Shown one piece after another: positions 1 to 7,067 of a stretch of 62,014 bases of DNA (position 1 is the first letter of the stretch; the number at the start of each line of letters is the position of its first letter). This DNA is from Candidatus Endomicrobium procryptotermitis. GTDB lineage: Bacteria > Elusimicrobiota > Endomicrobiia > Endomicrobiales > Endomicrobiaceae. Location of the stretch: positions 1-62,014 of the forward strand of contig JAITIP010000040.1 of the NCBI GenBank assembly GCA_031279415.1, in the 5' to 3' direction. The notes below the pieces were generated by a model, which saw nothing but the letters and a program-made list of their open reading frames with translations, searched no databases and was not told the origin of the DNA. A program made the position numbers and the translations under genes.

Positions 1-586
1 TTAACGCCAATTTTTTTATCCAATCCGCAACTTCTTTTTGCGCATTTTTCGCGCCGTAACCAGAAAAAGCCGCACCTTTCAGGACGGTCGATTTCGGAAC
101 AAGCTTTGCCGTATCAGAAGCGCATTTTGATATTCCGCTGCCGCCATGAGTGCAAAACGGCACGACTGTTTTTCCAGACAAATCGTGTTCGGATAAAAAT
201 GTCGATACTGGCGGCGCTATTGTACTCCACCAATTAGGCGAGCCGACAAAAATAATGTCATATTCATTAATATTGTTTACTTTATTTTTTATAGGCGGTT
301 TGTATCCTTTATTTATTTCTTCTTTTGCCTGTTTTGTGGCGGTATTATAATCGTCCGGATACGGAGTGACAGTCTCTATTTCAAAAATATCCCCGTTAGT
401 TTCATTTTGTATATGTTTGGCTATTTCACGGGTGTTGCCGGATTTTGAATAATAAACTACAAGAACTTTTTTCATATTATTTTCCTTATCCTGTGCTTGA
501 GTTTGTGCAGCGGCAGGCTGTACGATAGCAGCGGCGCAAGCAAATAAGAACAGCGTTTTCACGGCTTTCAAAAATGTTTTTTGCAT
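1..586 (-). CDS. Exported flavodoxin (3' end cut by window edge)
   Basis: The product is a flavodoxin-fold FMN electron carrier with a Sec-type signal peptide, so it should act in the periplasm. The ATG at 586 follows an AGAGAGG Shine-Dalgarno. Residues 1-31 form a basic/hydrophobic leader ending in an Ala-rich stretch, and a second Met (about residue 38) would begin the cytoplasmic-length form. The mature part opens with KKVLVVYYSKSGNT, the phosphate-binding loop of flavodoxins, followed by a GSPNWW segment and a PFCTHGGSG segment typical of the WrbA/flavodoxin_4-like group. The frame is still open at position 1, so the last residues lie outside the window. It is transcribed divergently from the aldo/keto reductase operon, and both promoters carry the same MerR-type palindrome. 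Flavodoxin identity is firm from motifs; periplasmic location is inferred from the leader. Confidence 0.88.
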   Translation of the reverse strand, partial: MQKTFLKAVKTLFLFACAAAIVQPAAAQTQAQDKENNMKKVLVVYYSKSGNTREIAKHIQNETNGDIFEIETVTPYPDDYNTATKQAKEEINKGYKPPIKNKVNNINEYDIIFVGSPNWWSTIAPPVSTFLSEHDLSGKTVVPFCTHGGSGISKCASDTAKLVPKSTVLKGAAFSGYGAKNAQKEVADWIKKLAL

Positions 587-634
587 AGAGACCTCTCTTT
601 ATTAAAGTTTCCTTCAAACGAATATAGTTACTTA

Positions 635-665
635 TATATACAACTTAGAGTTAACTCTAAGTCAA
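635..665 (-). promoter_or_regulatory. MerR-type promoter with palindromic operator, flavodoxin gene
   Basis: On the minus strand a TTGACT -35 box (660-665) and a TATATA -10 box (635-640) are separated by 19 bp. The spacer is filled by the perfect 18-bp palindrome CTTAGAGTTAACTCTAAG at 644-661. Overlong 19-20 bp spacers bearing a dyad are the hallmark of promoters activated by MerR-family proteins through DNA distortion. Confidence 0.88.
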
Positions 666-758
666 GTACTTTTTTGATGGCGGATATTTTCATGCAATAC
701 TATTTATATAATTCTCGTTATTAATAGTTATCTGTAAATATCAATATATAAAAATCGC

Positions 759-789
759 TTGACTTAGAGTCGGCTCTAAGTATTATAAT
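759..789 (+). promoter_or_regulatory. MerR-type promoter with palindromic operator, AKR operon
   Basis: TTGACT (759-764), a 19-bp spacer and TATAAT (784-789) lie upstream of the aldo/keto reductase gene. The dyad CTTAGAGTCGGCTCTAAG occupies 763-780, with one mismatch to perfect symmetry. The predicted transcript would begin near 796, giving a leader of about 40 nt. Confidence 0.9.
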
Positions 790-835
790 AAGAAAACTTT
801 TTACCTGTTTAAAATCTAGTATCCGGGGGGAACGG

Positions 836-2110
836 ATGAAAAGGCGCGAGTTCATAGTTAATTCATTTTTAACTATAGGAGGCACTGCCGTATTGGGTAG
901 CTGCAGCATAGGAAATAATTCATCGGCAAAAAGAAAAAAAGAAGGACAAGTCGTAACGAGAAAGTTTCAAAATCTTGATATTCCTCTACTTTCTATGGGC
1001 TGCATGCGTCTGCCTACTGTTGACGGGCAAATCGACATGGTGCATTTTGAAAAAATGGCAGATTACGCTATGCGGCACGGCGTCAACTATTTCGACACCG
1101 CTTACATGTACCATCATGGGGAGTCGGAACTTGCAGTAGGAAAAGTGCTAAGCAACTACAAAAGAGAAAGTTTTTTTCTCGCGTCAAAAAACCCGCTCCG
1201 CTCTCTTACTTCTAAAGCTGATGTAAGAAGAATTTTTGAAGAACAGTTAAAAAAATGCCAGACCGATTATTTTGATTTTTATCTCGCCCATAACATTTCT
1301 GTTTTAACCGTAGATAATTACCGCAATTTTGACGTGTTTGAAGAACTCCTGAAATTCAAACAGGAAGGAAAAGTAAGGCATGTAGGTTTTTCCTATCACG
1401 GCTCATATGAACTTCTACAGGAAGTTGCCAACGAACATCCATGGGAATTTTGCCAGATACAGCTTAATTATCTAGATTGGAAACAATACCCTGAACTAAA
1501 ACCCGGTGAAACTCCCAGAACGCCTGAAGTATATAAAAATTATGACATTCTCACAAAAGCAAAAATACCGGTTCTGCCGATGACTCCCGTAAGAGGAGGC
1601 GCCTTAGCAAGACTTACCGGCTCTGCGAAAGCCGTTCTTGAAGACGAAGCGCCTGATGATACTCAGTCTTCTTTTGCTCTTCGATGGGTAGCCGGAAGAA
1701 AAAATAATTTTACAGTTTTAAGCGGCATGAGCAGTTTGCAGCAGCTTGAAGAAAATACAGCGACTTTTACCGATTACAGACCTTTTACCGAAAAAGAAGA
1801 AAAAATCGCACAAAAAATAGCCGGAATACTTCAAAAACACGGCGAAATAAACTGCACCACGTGTAATTACTGTCAGGACTGTCCGAGAGGTATAGCAATA
1901 CCCGTAATTTTCGACCTCTATAACGGTTATAAAGCAACCGGCGATAAAAACGCATTCTTACAGAAATACGATATGATTAAAGACAGACATAAAGCGGATA
2001 AATGCATAAAATGCGGACTTTGCAGCGCGCATTGTCCTCAGCTTCTTAACATTCCTCCTCTTTTAGAAATGGTCGATAATACCGTTAAAGATCTAAAAAA
2101 GGGGGCGTAA
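836..2110 (+). CDS. Tat-exported aldo/keto reductase with C-terminal ferredoxin domain
   Basis: This 424-residue protein joins an aldo/keto reductase TIM barrel to a C-terminal 4Fe-4S ferredoxin module (the COG1453 arrangement). The catalytic tetrad is visible as D87, Y92, K118 and H152. The ferredoxin Cys groups are C-x2-C-x2-C-x3-CP near residue 340 and again near 389. The N-terminus, MKRREFIVNSFLTIGG, has a twin-arginine motif, and LGSC at residues 20-23 forms a lipobox, so I read it as a Tat-exported lipoprotein. It leads an operon with a NapH/NapG-like fusion 5 nt downstream and then tatA and tatC. The Fe-S clusters suggest that electrons arrive from the partner ferredoxin protein rather than from NADPH. 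Substrate unknown; a carbonyl compound or quinone is an inference. The start follows a GGGGGGAACGG stretch. Confidence 0.9.
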   Translation: MKRREFIVNSFLTIGGTAVLGSCSIGNNSSAKRKKEGQVVTRKFQNLDIPLLSMGCMRLPTVDGQIDMVHFEKMADYAMRHGVNYFDTAYMYHHGESELAVGKVLSNYKRESFFLASKNPLRSLTSKADVRRIFEEQLKKCQTDYFDFYLAHNISVLTVDNYRNFDVFEELLKFKQEGKVRHVGFSYHGSYELLQEVANEHPWEFCQIQLNYLDWKQYPELKPGETPRTPEVYKNYDILTKAKIPVLPMTPVRGGALARLTGSAKAVLEDEAPDDTQSSFALRWVAGRKNNFTVLSGMSSLQQLEENTATFTDYRPFTEKEEKIAQKIAGILQKHGEINCTTCNYCQDCPRGIAIPVIFDLYNGYKATGDKNAFLQKYDMIKDRHKADKCIKCGLCSAHCPQLLNIPPLLEMVDNTVKDLKKGA

Positions 2111-2115
2111 CCGTC

Positions 2116-3387
2116 ATGAAAAAAAATATTCTTTATAAAATAAGAGTTATCATTGCAGTCTGCACGGGGATTTTGGCAATCGCCGCTTTTGCGGGGTTGT
2201 TCTATCCCATAAAAATATTCGACATGCAGGTGGGGGCTTTGTTGCAGAGAGTGTTCATAAATTTTTCGTTGACGGCTCTGATTTTGCTGTTTTTTATCGT
2301 AATTGTTACTTTTTTGTTCGGAAGAGTGTACTGTTCGACACTTTGTCCTTTAGGCTTATTTCAAGAATTTATAGGTTTATTTAAAAAGAAAAATTCTGGA
2401 AAGCAAAAAAATATGTTTTTTAAATATTTTATAGCTGCTGTAGTTTTTGGAACGCTGGCAGGCGGAACGGTTTACATACTCCGTTTAGCCGAACCGTACG
2501 CCTACTTCGGTTCGGCTTTCACTTTGTCCGCCGTGGGCATAATTGCAGTTACAACAATTATAATCGCAGTATTTATGAAGGACAGATTTTTTTGTACAAA
2601 TATCTGTCCGATAGGCACGGTACTGGGTTTAATTTCCAAATTTTCAGTAAAGAAAATATATTTGCAAAAAGATATTTGCATTTCATGTGGAATTTGTCAA
2701 AACATCTGTCCCTCAGGCTGCATTGACTCTAAAGAAAAAAGCGTTTCGAATGAGAGCTGTATAAAATGCTTGAAATGCCTTAATGTCTGCAATAAAAATG
2801 CAGTAAAATATGGGTGTGTTCCTAAAAAAGAAGTAAAGTTTGACATGAAAAGACGCGGTTTTATTTTAGCGGCTTCCGCTGTCGCTGTTTTTGCCGCGGC
2901 GGCAAAAATCGGAGCGGTAATAAAGAAAACCATATCCGAAAAATTCTCGGATGTGATTCTTCCGCCTGGCGCAATAAACGAAGAACGTTTTGCTAACAAA
3001 TGTTTAAATTGTAATCTCTGCGTAAAAATATGCCCGGCAAAAATTATAAAGAAAGCCGACAAGAATTATGGCTCGGTAAGCATAGATTACGGTAAAAATT
3101 TTTGTAAGTACGATTGTAAGAAATGTTCCGCCGCCTGTCCTGCGGGCGCATTGAAAAAACTTTCGCTTGAAGAAAAGAAAGTTTTAAGAATTGCAATGAT
3201 TGCTCCGCCTGTAGAAATTTTCAAAGAATTTGATGCATGCGTAAAGGCATGCCCGACTAATGCACTGACACTTACCGAAGGAAAACCGTCATTTGAAGCC
3301 ATGAAGTGCATAGGCTGCGGCGCTTGCGTAGTTTCTTCAGGTGGAAATATAAAAATTTACGGAACGAAAGAACAGAAAAGAGTATAA
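2116..3387 (+). CDS. NapH-NapG-like fusion: membrane polyferredoxin
   Basis: This 423-residue membrane Fe-S protein looks like two proteins joined. Residues 1-243 resemble NapH (quinol dehydrogenase membrane component): four to five hydrophobic helices, two C-x3-CP motifs (C73/C77 and C160/C164) and two ferredoxin clusters (C188-C198 and C215-C225). At residue 244 a new MKRRGF twin-arginine motif followed by an Ala-rich hydrophobic stretch looks like the start of a NapG/MauM ferredoxin. It is followed by Cys groups at 296-306, 330-341, 375-379 and 398-404. No nitrate reductase (napA) is present, so nitrate reduction is not implied. The gene lies 5 nt after the aldo/keto reductase-ferredoxin gene. 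I infer that it carries electrons from the quinone pool to that periplasmic enzyme and perhaps to the exported flavodoxin. Cluster count and polyferredoxin nature are certain; topology and partner are inferred. Confidence 0.82.
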   Translation: MKKNILYKIRVIIAVCTGILAIAAFAGLFYPIKIFDMQVGALLQRVFINFSLTALILLFFIVIVTFLFGRVYCSTLCPLGLFQEFIGLFKKKNSGKQKNMFFKYFIAAVVFGTLAGGTVYILRLAEPYAYFGSAFTLSAVGIIAVTTIIIAVFMKDRFFCTNICPIGTVLGLISKFSVKKIYLQKDICISCGICQNICPSGCIDSKEKSVSNESCIKCLKCLNVCNKNAVKYGCVPKKEVKFDMKRRGFILAASAVAVFAAAAKIGAVIKKTISEKFSDVILPPGAINEERFANKCLNCNLCVKICPAKIIKKADKNYGSVSIDYGKNFCKYDCKKCSAACPAGALKKLSLEEKKVLRIAMIAPPVEIFKEFDACVKACPTNALTLTEGKPSFEAMKCIGCGACVVSSGGNIKIYGTKEQKRV

Positions 3388-3533
3388 TAAGCATAAAGCT
3401 AATGCATTGAGTTTTGACAAGCGCAAGGCAGTTCGGAAGTACTATTGAGCTATTTTAATTTTTTTAACAATACTAACACTCGCTGCTTTCGGTTTTTAAA
3501 TTTTTTATCATTTAGTTACAAAGGAGAGCTGCT

Positions 3534-3761
3534 ATGTCTTTAGGAATCACCGAAATTATTTTGATTCTTCTTGTGATAGTCATTTTATTCGGCGGCAAAA
3601 AAATTCCGGAATTGGCAAGAGCCTTGGGAAAGGCTTCTCATGAATTTAAAAAAGCAAAAGAATCTATTGAGAACGAAGTCAATGAACTGAAAGAGGCGGC
3701 GGAAAACGAAGCGAAAAAACTTGAGGATTGCGCTTCAGATAAAAAAGATGCGTCAAAATAA
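3534..3761 (+). CDS. tatA: Twin-arginine translocase subunit TatA
   Basis: This 75-residue TatA/E-family pore component of the Tat protein export system has a short N-terminal membrane helix (about residues 5-20), then the [16 protein letters not shown] hinge and amphipathic helix. The family's Phe-Gly pair at the membrane interface is present. The charged Glu/Lys/Ala C-terminal tail is usual for TatA. A strong AAAGGAG Shine-Dalgarno lies 8 nt upstream of the ATG. A 146-nt gap separates it from the polyferredoxin gene; a TTGACA at 3414 has no good -10 at normal distance, so it may be read from the MerR-controlled promoter. The upstream reductase is itself a Tat substrate by sequence, which explains the linkage. 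Confidence 0.95.
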   Translation: MSLGITEIILILLVIVILFGGKKIPELARALGKASHEFKKAKESIENEVNELKEAAENEAKKLEDCASDKKDASK

Positions 3762-3763
3762 TA

Positions 3764-4504
3764 ATGGCTGATAAAGATGAAAGTTTAATACAGCATTTAA
3801 GCGCTTTAAGAAGGGTGCTGATAAGATGTTTTATCTGTATCGGCATTATGCTGCCCGTATGTTTTTTGGCGGCGCCAAAGGTACTGAATTTATTTATAAA
3901 AATAATATTGGGCAGCTCAAACATATCGTTGAACTATTTTGCGCCTATGGAAGTATTTGTACTTCAGATAAAAATCGCTTTATTTATGAGTTTAATCCTT
4001 TCTTTTCCCTATATAGTTAAAAACGTCTGGGATTTTATTCTTCCTGCTTTGTATAACAAAGAAAAAAGATTTATTAAATCAACAGTATTGTCTTCGACCA
4101 TTCTGTTTTGTTTCGGAATACTTTTTTGTTTTTTTGCGATTGTGCCTCTTATAATTAAGTTTGGCATAAGTTTTTCATCGCCGCATATGCAGGCGGTTTT
4201 CGGAGTATCAAATATCGTTACACTTTCTTTGAATCTCTCAATAGTTTTTGCAATAATGTTTCAGTTTCCTCTTGTCACTTATTCGCTGATAAAAGCGGAC
4301 ATTCTCTCTTATGAAAGTGTAAAATCCAAACGCTCTTATGTTCTTATAGGCATTTTAATTATTGCTGCTGTTCTTACACCTCCGGACATAATCAGCCAAA
4401 TCATGCTGACAGTGCCGACTTATATGTTATTTGAGTCAGGACTTTTATTTTCTCGAAAAATAAGACAACCAGAAAATAATAAAACAAAAGAATCTGAGCT
4501 TTGA
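3764..4504 (+). CDS. tatC: Twin-arginine translocase subunit TatC
   Basis: This 246-residue TatC recognises twin-arginine signal peptides. It starts with the family's cytoplasmic segment (DESLIQHLSALRRVLIRC, the HL-ELR-type motif), followed by six predicted transmembrane helices. It also shows the FAPMEVF periplasmic-loop motif and the TPPDIISQ segment near the last helices. The start codon lies 2 nt after the tatA stop and lacks its own Shine-Dalgarno, suggesting translational coupling. The stop codon falls inside the 40-bp perfect palindrome that forms the operon's terminator. No tatB-like gene is visible, so this would be a minimal TatAC system. Whether it is the only Tat system of the cell cannot be told from this window. 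Confidence 0.96.
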   Translation: MADKDESLIQHLSALRRVLIRCFICIGIMLPVCFLAAPKVLNLFIKIILGSSNISLNYFAPMEVFVLQIKIALFMSLILSFPYIVKNVWDFILPALYNKEKRFIKSTVLSSTILFCFGILFCFFAIVPLIIKFGISFSSPHMQAVFGVSNIVTLSLNLSIVFAIMFQFPLVTYSLIKADILSYESVKSKRSYVLIGILIIAAVLTPPDIISQIMLTVPTYMLFESGLLFSRKIRQPENNKTKESEL

Positions 4505-4525
4505 TATCAAAGCTCAGATTCTTTT
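4486..4525. terminator. Bidirectional terminator, perfect 40-bp palindrome
   Basis: Positions 4486-4505 and 4506-4525 are exact reverse complements. The stem starts with AAAAG and ends with CTTTT, giving a U-tract in either direction. It overlaps the tatC stop codon and lies 15 nt from the end of the convergent DUF1893 gene, so it can terminate both transcripts. Confidence 0.9.
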
Positions 4526-4539
4526 ATGTTTTCAATATT

Positions 4540-5028
4540 TTAATTTCCAAATCGTTCTTTTAATATTTTATACGCTTCTTCGGGATCGTCTGTATCGGCT
4601 ACAGACTTTTCCATCGGACATCTGTCGTCTTTAGTTATATTGACTATATAATCTACTATATTGTCAGCTGAATATTTGATATTATATTTTTCCAAAATAG
4701 GAATGGCTTCTTTAGAAAGAACTCCAGTATAAAGATTTTCCGCGCCTCCGTAAGCCAATATAAGAGAAGAAGCTTTTCCCGTAACTTTATCAAAGACATA
4801 AGTTCTTTTAAAATCACTGTTTTCAAGATGTTTAAATAGCGGTTTTATGCCGTTGTCATCATAAGTTTTTATACTGCCGTCATTATAAGCCACCACCAAA
4901 GCATGATTTTTCGACAGCTCTTTTATATCATTTAAAGACACGTCAGTTTTTTTTGCTGCACATCCGTAAAATATTGCCGCCGCAATCAGCAATACTGTTG
5001 AAATTTTTAAAAATTTTTGTTTCTTCAT
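4540..5028 (-). CDS. DUF1893-family lipoprotein
   Basis: This 162-residue protein has a lipoprotein signal (hydrophobic residues 8-21, then YGCA with Cys at 23) and a DUF1893 domain. Recognisable DUF1893 elements are NGIKPLF, a DKVTGKASSLIL segment, and the terminal CPMEKSV motif. The family is small, of unknown biochemical function, and usually cytoplasmic; an exported lipoprotein form is less usual. The start follows a GGGGGGA Shine-Dalgarno. Its promoter (5058-5088) has the same 18-bp palindrome in a 19-bp spacer as the flavodoxin and reductase promoters, so it should belong to the same MerR regulon. The Cys in CPME may be reactive, but that is inference. Confidence 0.8.
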   Translation of the reverse strand: MKKQKFLKISTVLLIAAAIFYGCAAKKTDVSLNDIKELSKNHALVVAYNDGSIKTYDDNGIKPLFKHLENSDFKRTYVFDKVTGKASSLILAYGGAENLYTGVLSKEAIPILEKYNIKYSADNIVDYIVNITKDDRCPMEKSVADTDDPEEAYKILKERFGN

Positions 5029-5057
5029 TATCCCCCCAATCTCTTTACACTTGTAAA

Positions 5058-5088
5058 AGTATACAGCTTAGAGTCAACTCTAAGTCAA
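5058..5088 (-). promoter_or_regulatory. MerR-type promoter with palindromic operator, DUF1893 gene
   Basis: Minus-strand TTGACT (5083-5088) and TATACT (5058-5063) are 19 bp apart. The dyad CTTAGAGTCAACTCTAAG lies at 5067-5084 with one mismatch. The organisation is the same as at 635-665 and 759-789. Confidence 0.9.
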
Positions 5089-5111
5089 GCTTTATTTTGC
5101 AAATTTGACAA

Positions 5112-5147
5112 ATTAGAGTTGACTCTAAGTTTAACTTTATTTATAAT
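5112..5147 (+). promoter_or_regulatory. merR promoter with operator overlapping the -35 box
   Basis: TTGACT (5119-5124), a normal 17-bp spacer and TATAAT (5142-5147) form the merR promoter. The same dyad, here ATTAGAGTTGACTCTAAG at 5112-5129, covers the -35 box instead of filling the spacer. This geometry predicts repression by the bound regulator, i.e. negative autoregulation, in contrast to activation at the three target promoters. Confidence 0.82.
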
Positions 5148-5178
5148 GAGCAAAATTATTAACATGCGGAGATAAAAA

Positions 5179-5658
5179 ATGCAGCAATACTACACTATTT
5201 CTGAAATTGCAAAAAAAATGGGATTAACCACGTACACTTTACGCTATTATGACAAGGAGGGGCTGCTTCCTTTTATAGACCGTTCCGAAGCAGGAATACG
5301 CAAATTCAAAAACGAAGATTTGGAATGGCTTGCGGTAATAAATTGTCTTAAAGAAACTGGGATGTCAGTAAAAGAAATCAGACAGTTTATCAAATGGTGT
5401 TTAGATGGAGAAAAAACATTCAAAAAGCGTCTGAATTTATTTTTAGAACAAAAGAAAAAAGTTAAAGAACAGATGGAAATTTTAAATAAACATATGGAAA
5501 AAATTGATTATAAAATATGGTATTATGAAACCGCAATATCTAAAGGAATAGAAGCAGCGCAAAAAGAAAACAAATGCTGCAAAGATATTAAAATAGGCTG
5601 GGTAAAAGACAAAAAAAACAAAAGCAATTCTAAAAAAATGTATAACTGCATGAAATAA
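5179..5658 (+). CDS. MerR-family regulator, AdhR/NmlR-like
   Basis: The N-terminal 70 residues form the winged-helix MerR DNA-binding domain (YYTISEIAKKMGLTTYTLRY, then YDKEGLLPF). It is followed by the INCLKETGMSVKEIRQF segment shared with the AdhR/NmlR subgroup, where the Cys in this position (C56 here) is the thiol that senses electrophiles such as aldehydes. A long coiled-coil dimerisation helix follows (about 80-125), then a basic tail with a CC pair near residue 132. It is 159 residues long. Four copies of one palindrome lie in the surrounding promoters, including its own, and I infer that this protein binds them. The ATG follows GCGGAGATAAAA. Aldehyde or quinone stress as inducer is a family-based inference. 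Confidence 0.88.
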   Translation: MQQYYTISEIAKKMGLTTYTLRYYDKEGLLPFIDRSEAGIRKFKNEDLEWLAVINCLKETGMSVKEIRQFIKWCLDGEKTFKKRLNLFLEQKKKVKEQMEILNKHMEKIDYKIWYYETAISKGIEAAQKENKCCKDIKIGWVKDKKNKSNSKKMYNCMK

Positions 5659-5808
5659 TCCATCTGCACAGCTGGCGGTAGATTTGGATACATATTTTGG
5701 CACTGTAGAAGGCATCTTTAAAAAAAGCCGATTTTCCAAATTTAATAAACAAAACAGCATAATTAAGTTTCTTAATACAATTTTCATATCATCAAATAAA
5801 AAAAATAG

Positions 5809-5814
5809 TATAAT
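5809..5814 (+). promoter_or_regulatory. -10 box placing the rmuC transcript start at or next to its ATG
   Basis: TATAAT ends 6 nt before the rmuC ATG, so transcription would begin at about the A of the start codon. There is no Shine-Dalgarno in the 20 nt before the ATG and no convincing -35 box. Confidence 0.45.
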
Positions 5815-5820
5815 AAGCGC

Positions 5821-6999
5821 ATGAATATAATTATGTTTATTATTGTTTTTCTTTTAGGCGCCGCCTGCGGAGCGGCTTTTTTTATTTTCAGATTCATTAA
5901 CATATCAAAAGATAATGCTGCTAAAGAACAAAAAATTAAAGATTTGTCTCAAGAAATTGAAAAACAAAGCAAAATTCAGGATTCTCTCAAAATAGAATTT
6001 GAAAATATCGCTTCCAAAATACTTGAAGATAAAAGTTCAAAATTTTCAGATATGAATAAGCGTGAACTTGACGGCATAGTTACGCCTTTCAAGGAAAAGA
6101 TAGATGAGTTTAGAAATAAAGTTGAAAGCATGCACATTTCCGAAAACCAGCAGAGGGCTGTTTTAAATGCCGAACTTGAAAGACTTATGGAACTTAACAG
6201 ACAAGTGAGCGAAGAAGCAAATAATCTTGCTGGCGCGCTAAAAGGAGAGAGCAAACTACAAGGTATATGGGGTGAATTAAATATTGAAAGGATTTTCGAG
6301 TCTGCCGGCATGATAAAAGGCATACATTATAATGCACAGCAATCCATTGGTATAGGAGAAAGCAGAAAAGTACCTGATTATACGGTAAATCTTCCAGAAG
6401 GTAAACATATAATAATAGACTCAAAAACTTCTCTTACCGCTTATGAAAAATATTATAATGCCGAAAACGAGCAGGAAAAGAAAGTTTTTTTAAAAGAGCA
6501 TATAATAAGCATAAAAAAACATATTGAAGAGCTTTCAAAGAAAAACTATCAGGATTTGCCGGCTTTAAATCAACCTGAATATGTACTTATGTTTGTTCCT
6601 ATAGACGCTGCAAGTGCGCTCGCCATAAAAAATTCTCCGGAAATTTTGGATTATGCTTTTGCCAAAAACGTGGTGACAGTTACTCCGTCAACACTTATGG
6701 CAACTATGAAAACTGTAGCATATATCTGGCGGCAGGAAAATCAGAAAAAAAATGTTTTGGAAATTGCCAAGCATGGAGGGATGCTTTACGATAAATTCGT
6801 TTCTTTTGCACAGATACTTATTGACGCTGACAAAAAAATATCCGAAGCCAAAACTAAAACTGAAGAGGCCGTAAAAAGACTTTCGGATTCCGAAAAAAAA
6901 GGCGACAGCCTTATAGAAAGAGTACAGAAACTTAAAGAACTCGGAGCTTCTGTAAAAAAAGATATGCCTAAAGAGCTGCTGGAAAAAAATAACGATTAA
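5821..6999 (+). CDS. rmuC: DNA recombination protein RmuC
   Basis: This 392-residue protein has an N-terminal membrane anchor (about residues 2-24), a long coiled coil (about 28-150) and the RmuC nuclease-like domain. The domain starts around LQGIWGELNIERIFESAGM and includes RKVPDYTVNLPEGKHIIIDSK, the conserved region with acidic and Lys residues of a PD-(D/E)XK-type fold. RmuC limits inversions at short inverted repeats and has been tied to genome and anti-plasmid defence in some bacteria. The -10 box lies directly upstream, so the mRNA may be leaderless. It stands alone between merR and a convergent membrane-protein gene and ends at a hairpin terminator. Identity is secure from the core motifs and length. 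Confidence 0.93.
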   Translation: MNIIMFIIVFLLGAACGAAFFIFRFINISKDNAAKEQKIKDLSQEIEKQSKIQDSLKIEFENIASKILEDKSSKFSDMNKRELDGIVTPFKEKIDEFRNKVESMHISENQQRAVLNAELERLMELNRQVSEEANNLAGALKGESKLQGIWGELNIERIFESAGMIKGIHYNAQQSIGIGESRKVPDYTVNLPEGKHIIIDSKTSLTAYEKYYNAENEQEKKVFLKEHIISIKKHIEELSKKNYQDLPALNQPEYVLMFVPIDAASALAIKNSPEILDYAFAKNVVTVTPSTLMATMKTVAYIWRQENQKKNVLEIAKHGGMLYDKFVSFAQILIDADKKISEAKTKTEEAVKRLSDSEKKGDSLIERVQKLKELGASVKKDMPKELLEKNND

Positions 7000-7013
7000 A
7001 GTTCTACGAAGAT

Positions 7014-7053
7014 AAAAAAAACGAAAGGTGTCAATCTCACCTTTCGTTTTTTT
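7014..7053. terminator. Bidirectional intrinsic terminator between rmuC and a convergent gene
   Basis: The stem CGAAAGGTG (7022-7030) pairs with CACCTTTCG (7038-7046) around a 7-nt loop. It is flanked by A-runs on the left and a T-run on the right, so it can act in both directions. Confidence 0.9.
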
Positions 7054-7067
7054 TGTATTTGCAAAGA

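Noticed and set aside
2697-3062. 121-codon minus-strand frame opposite the polyferredoxin gene
   Set aside because: The Cys-rich ferredoxin clusters on the plus strand are decisive; the antisense frame is a by-product.
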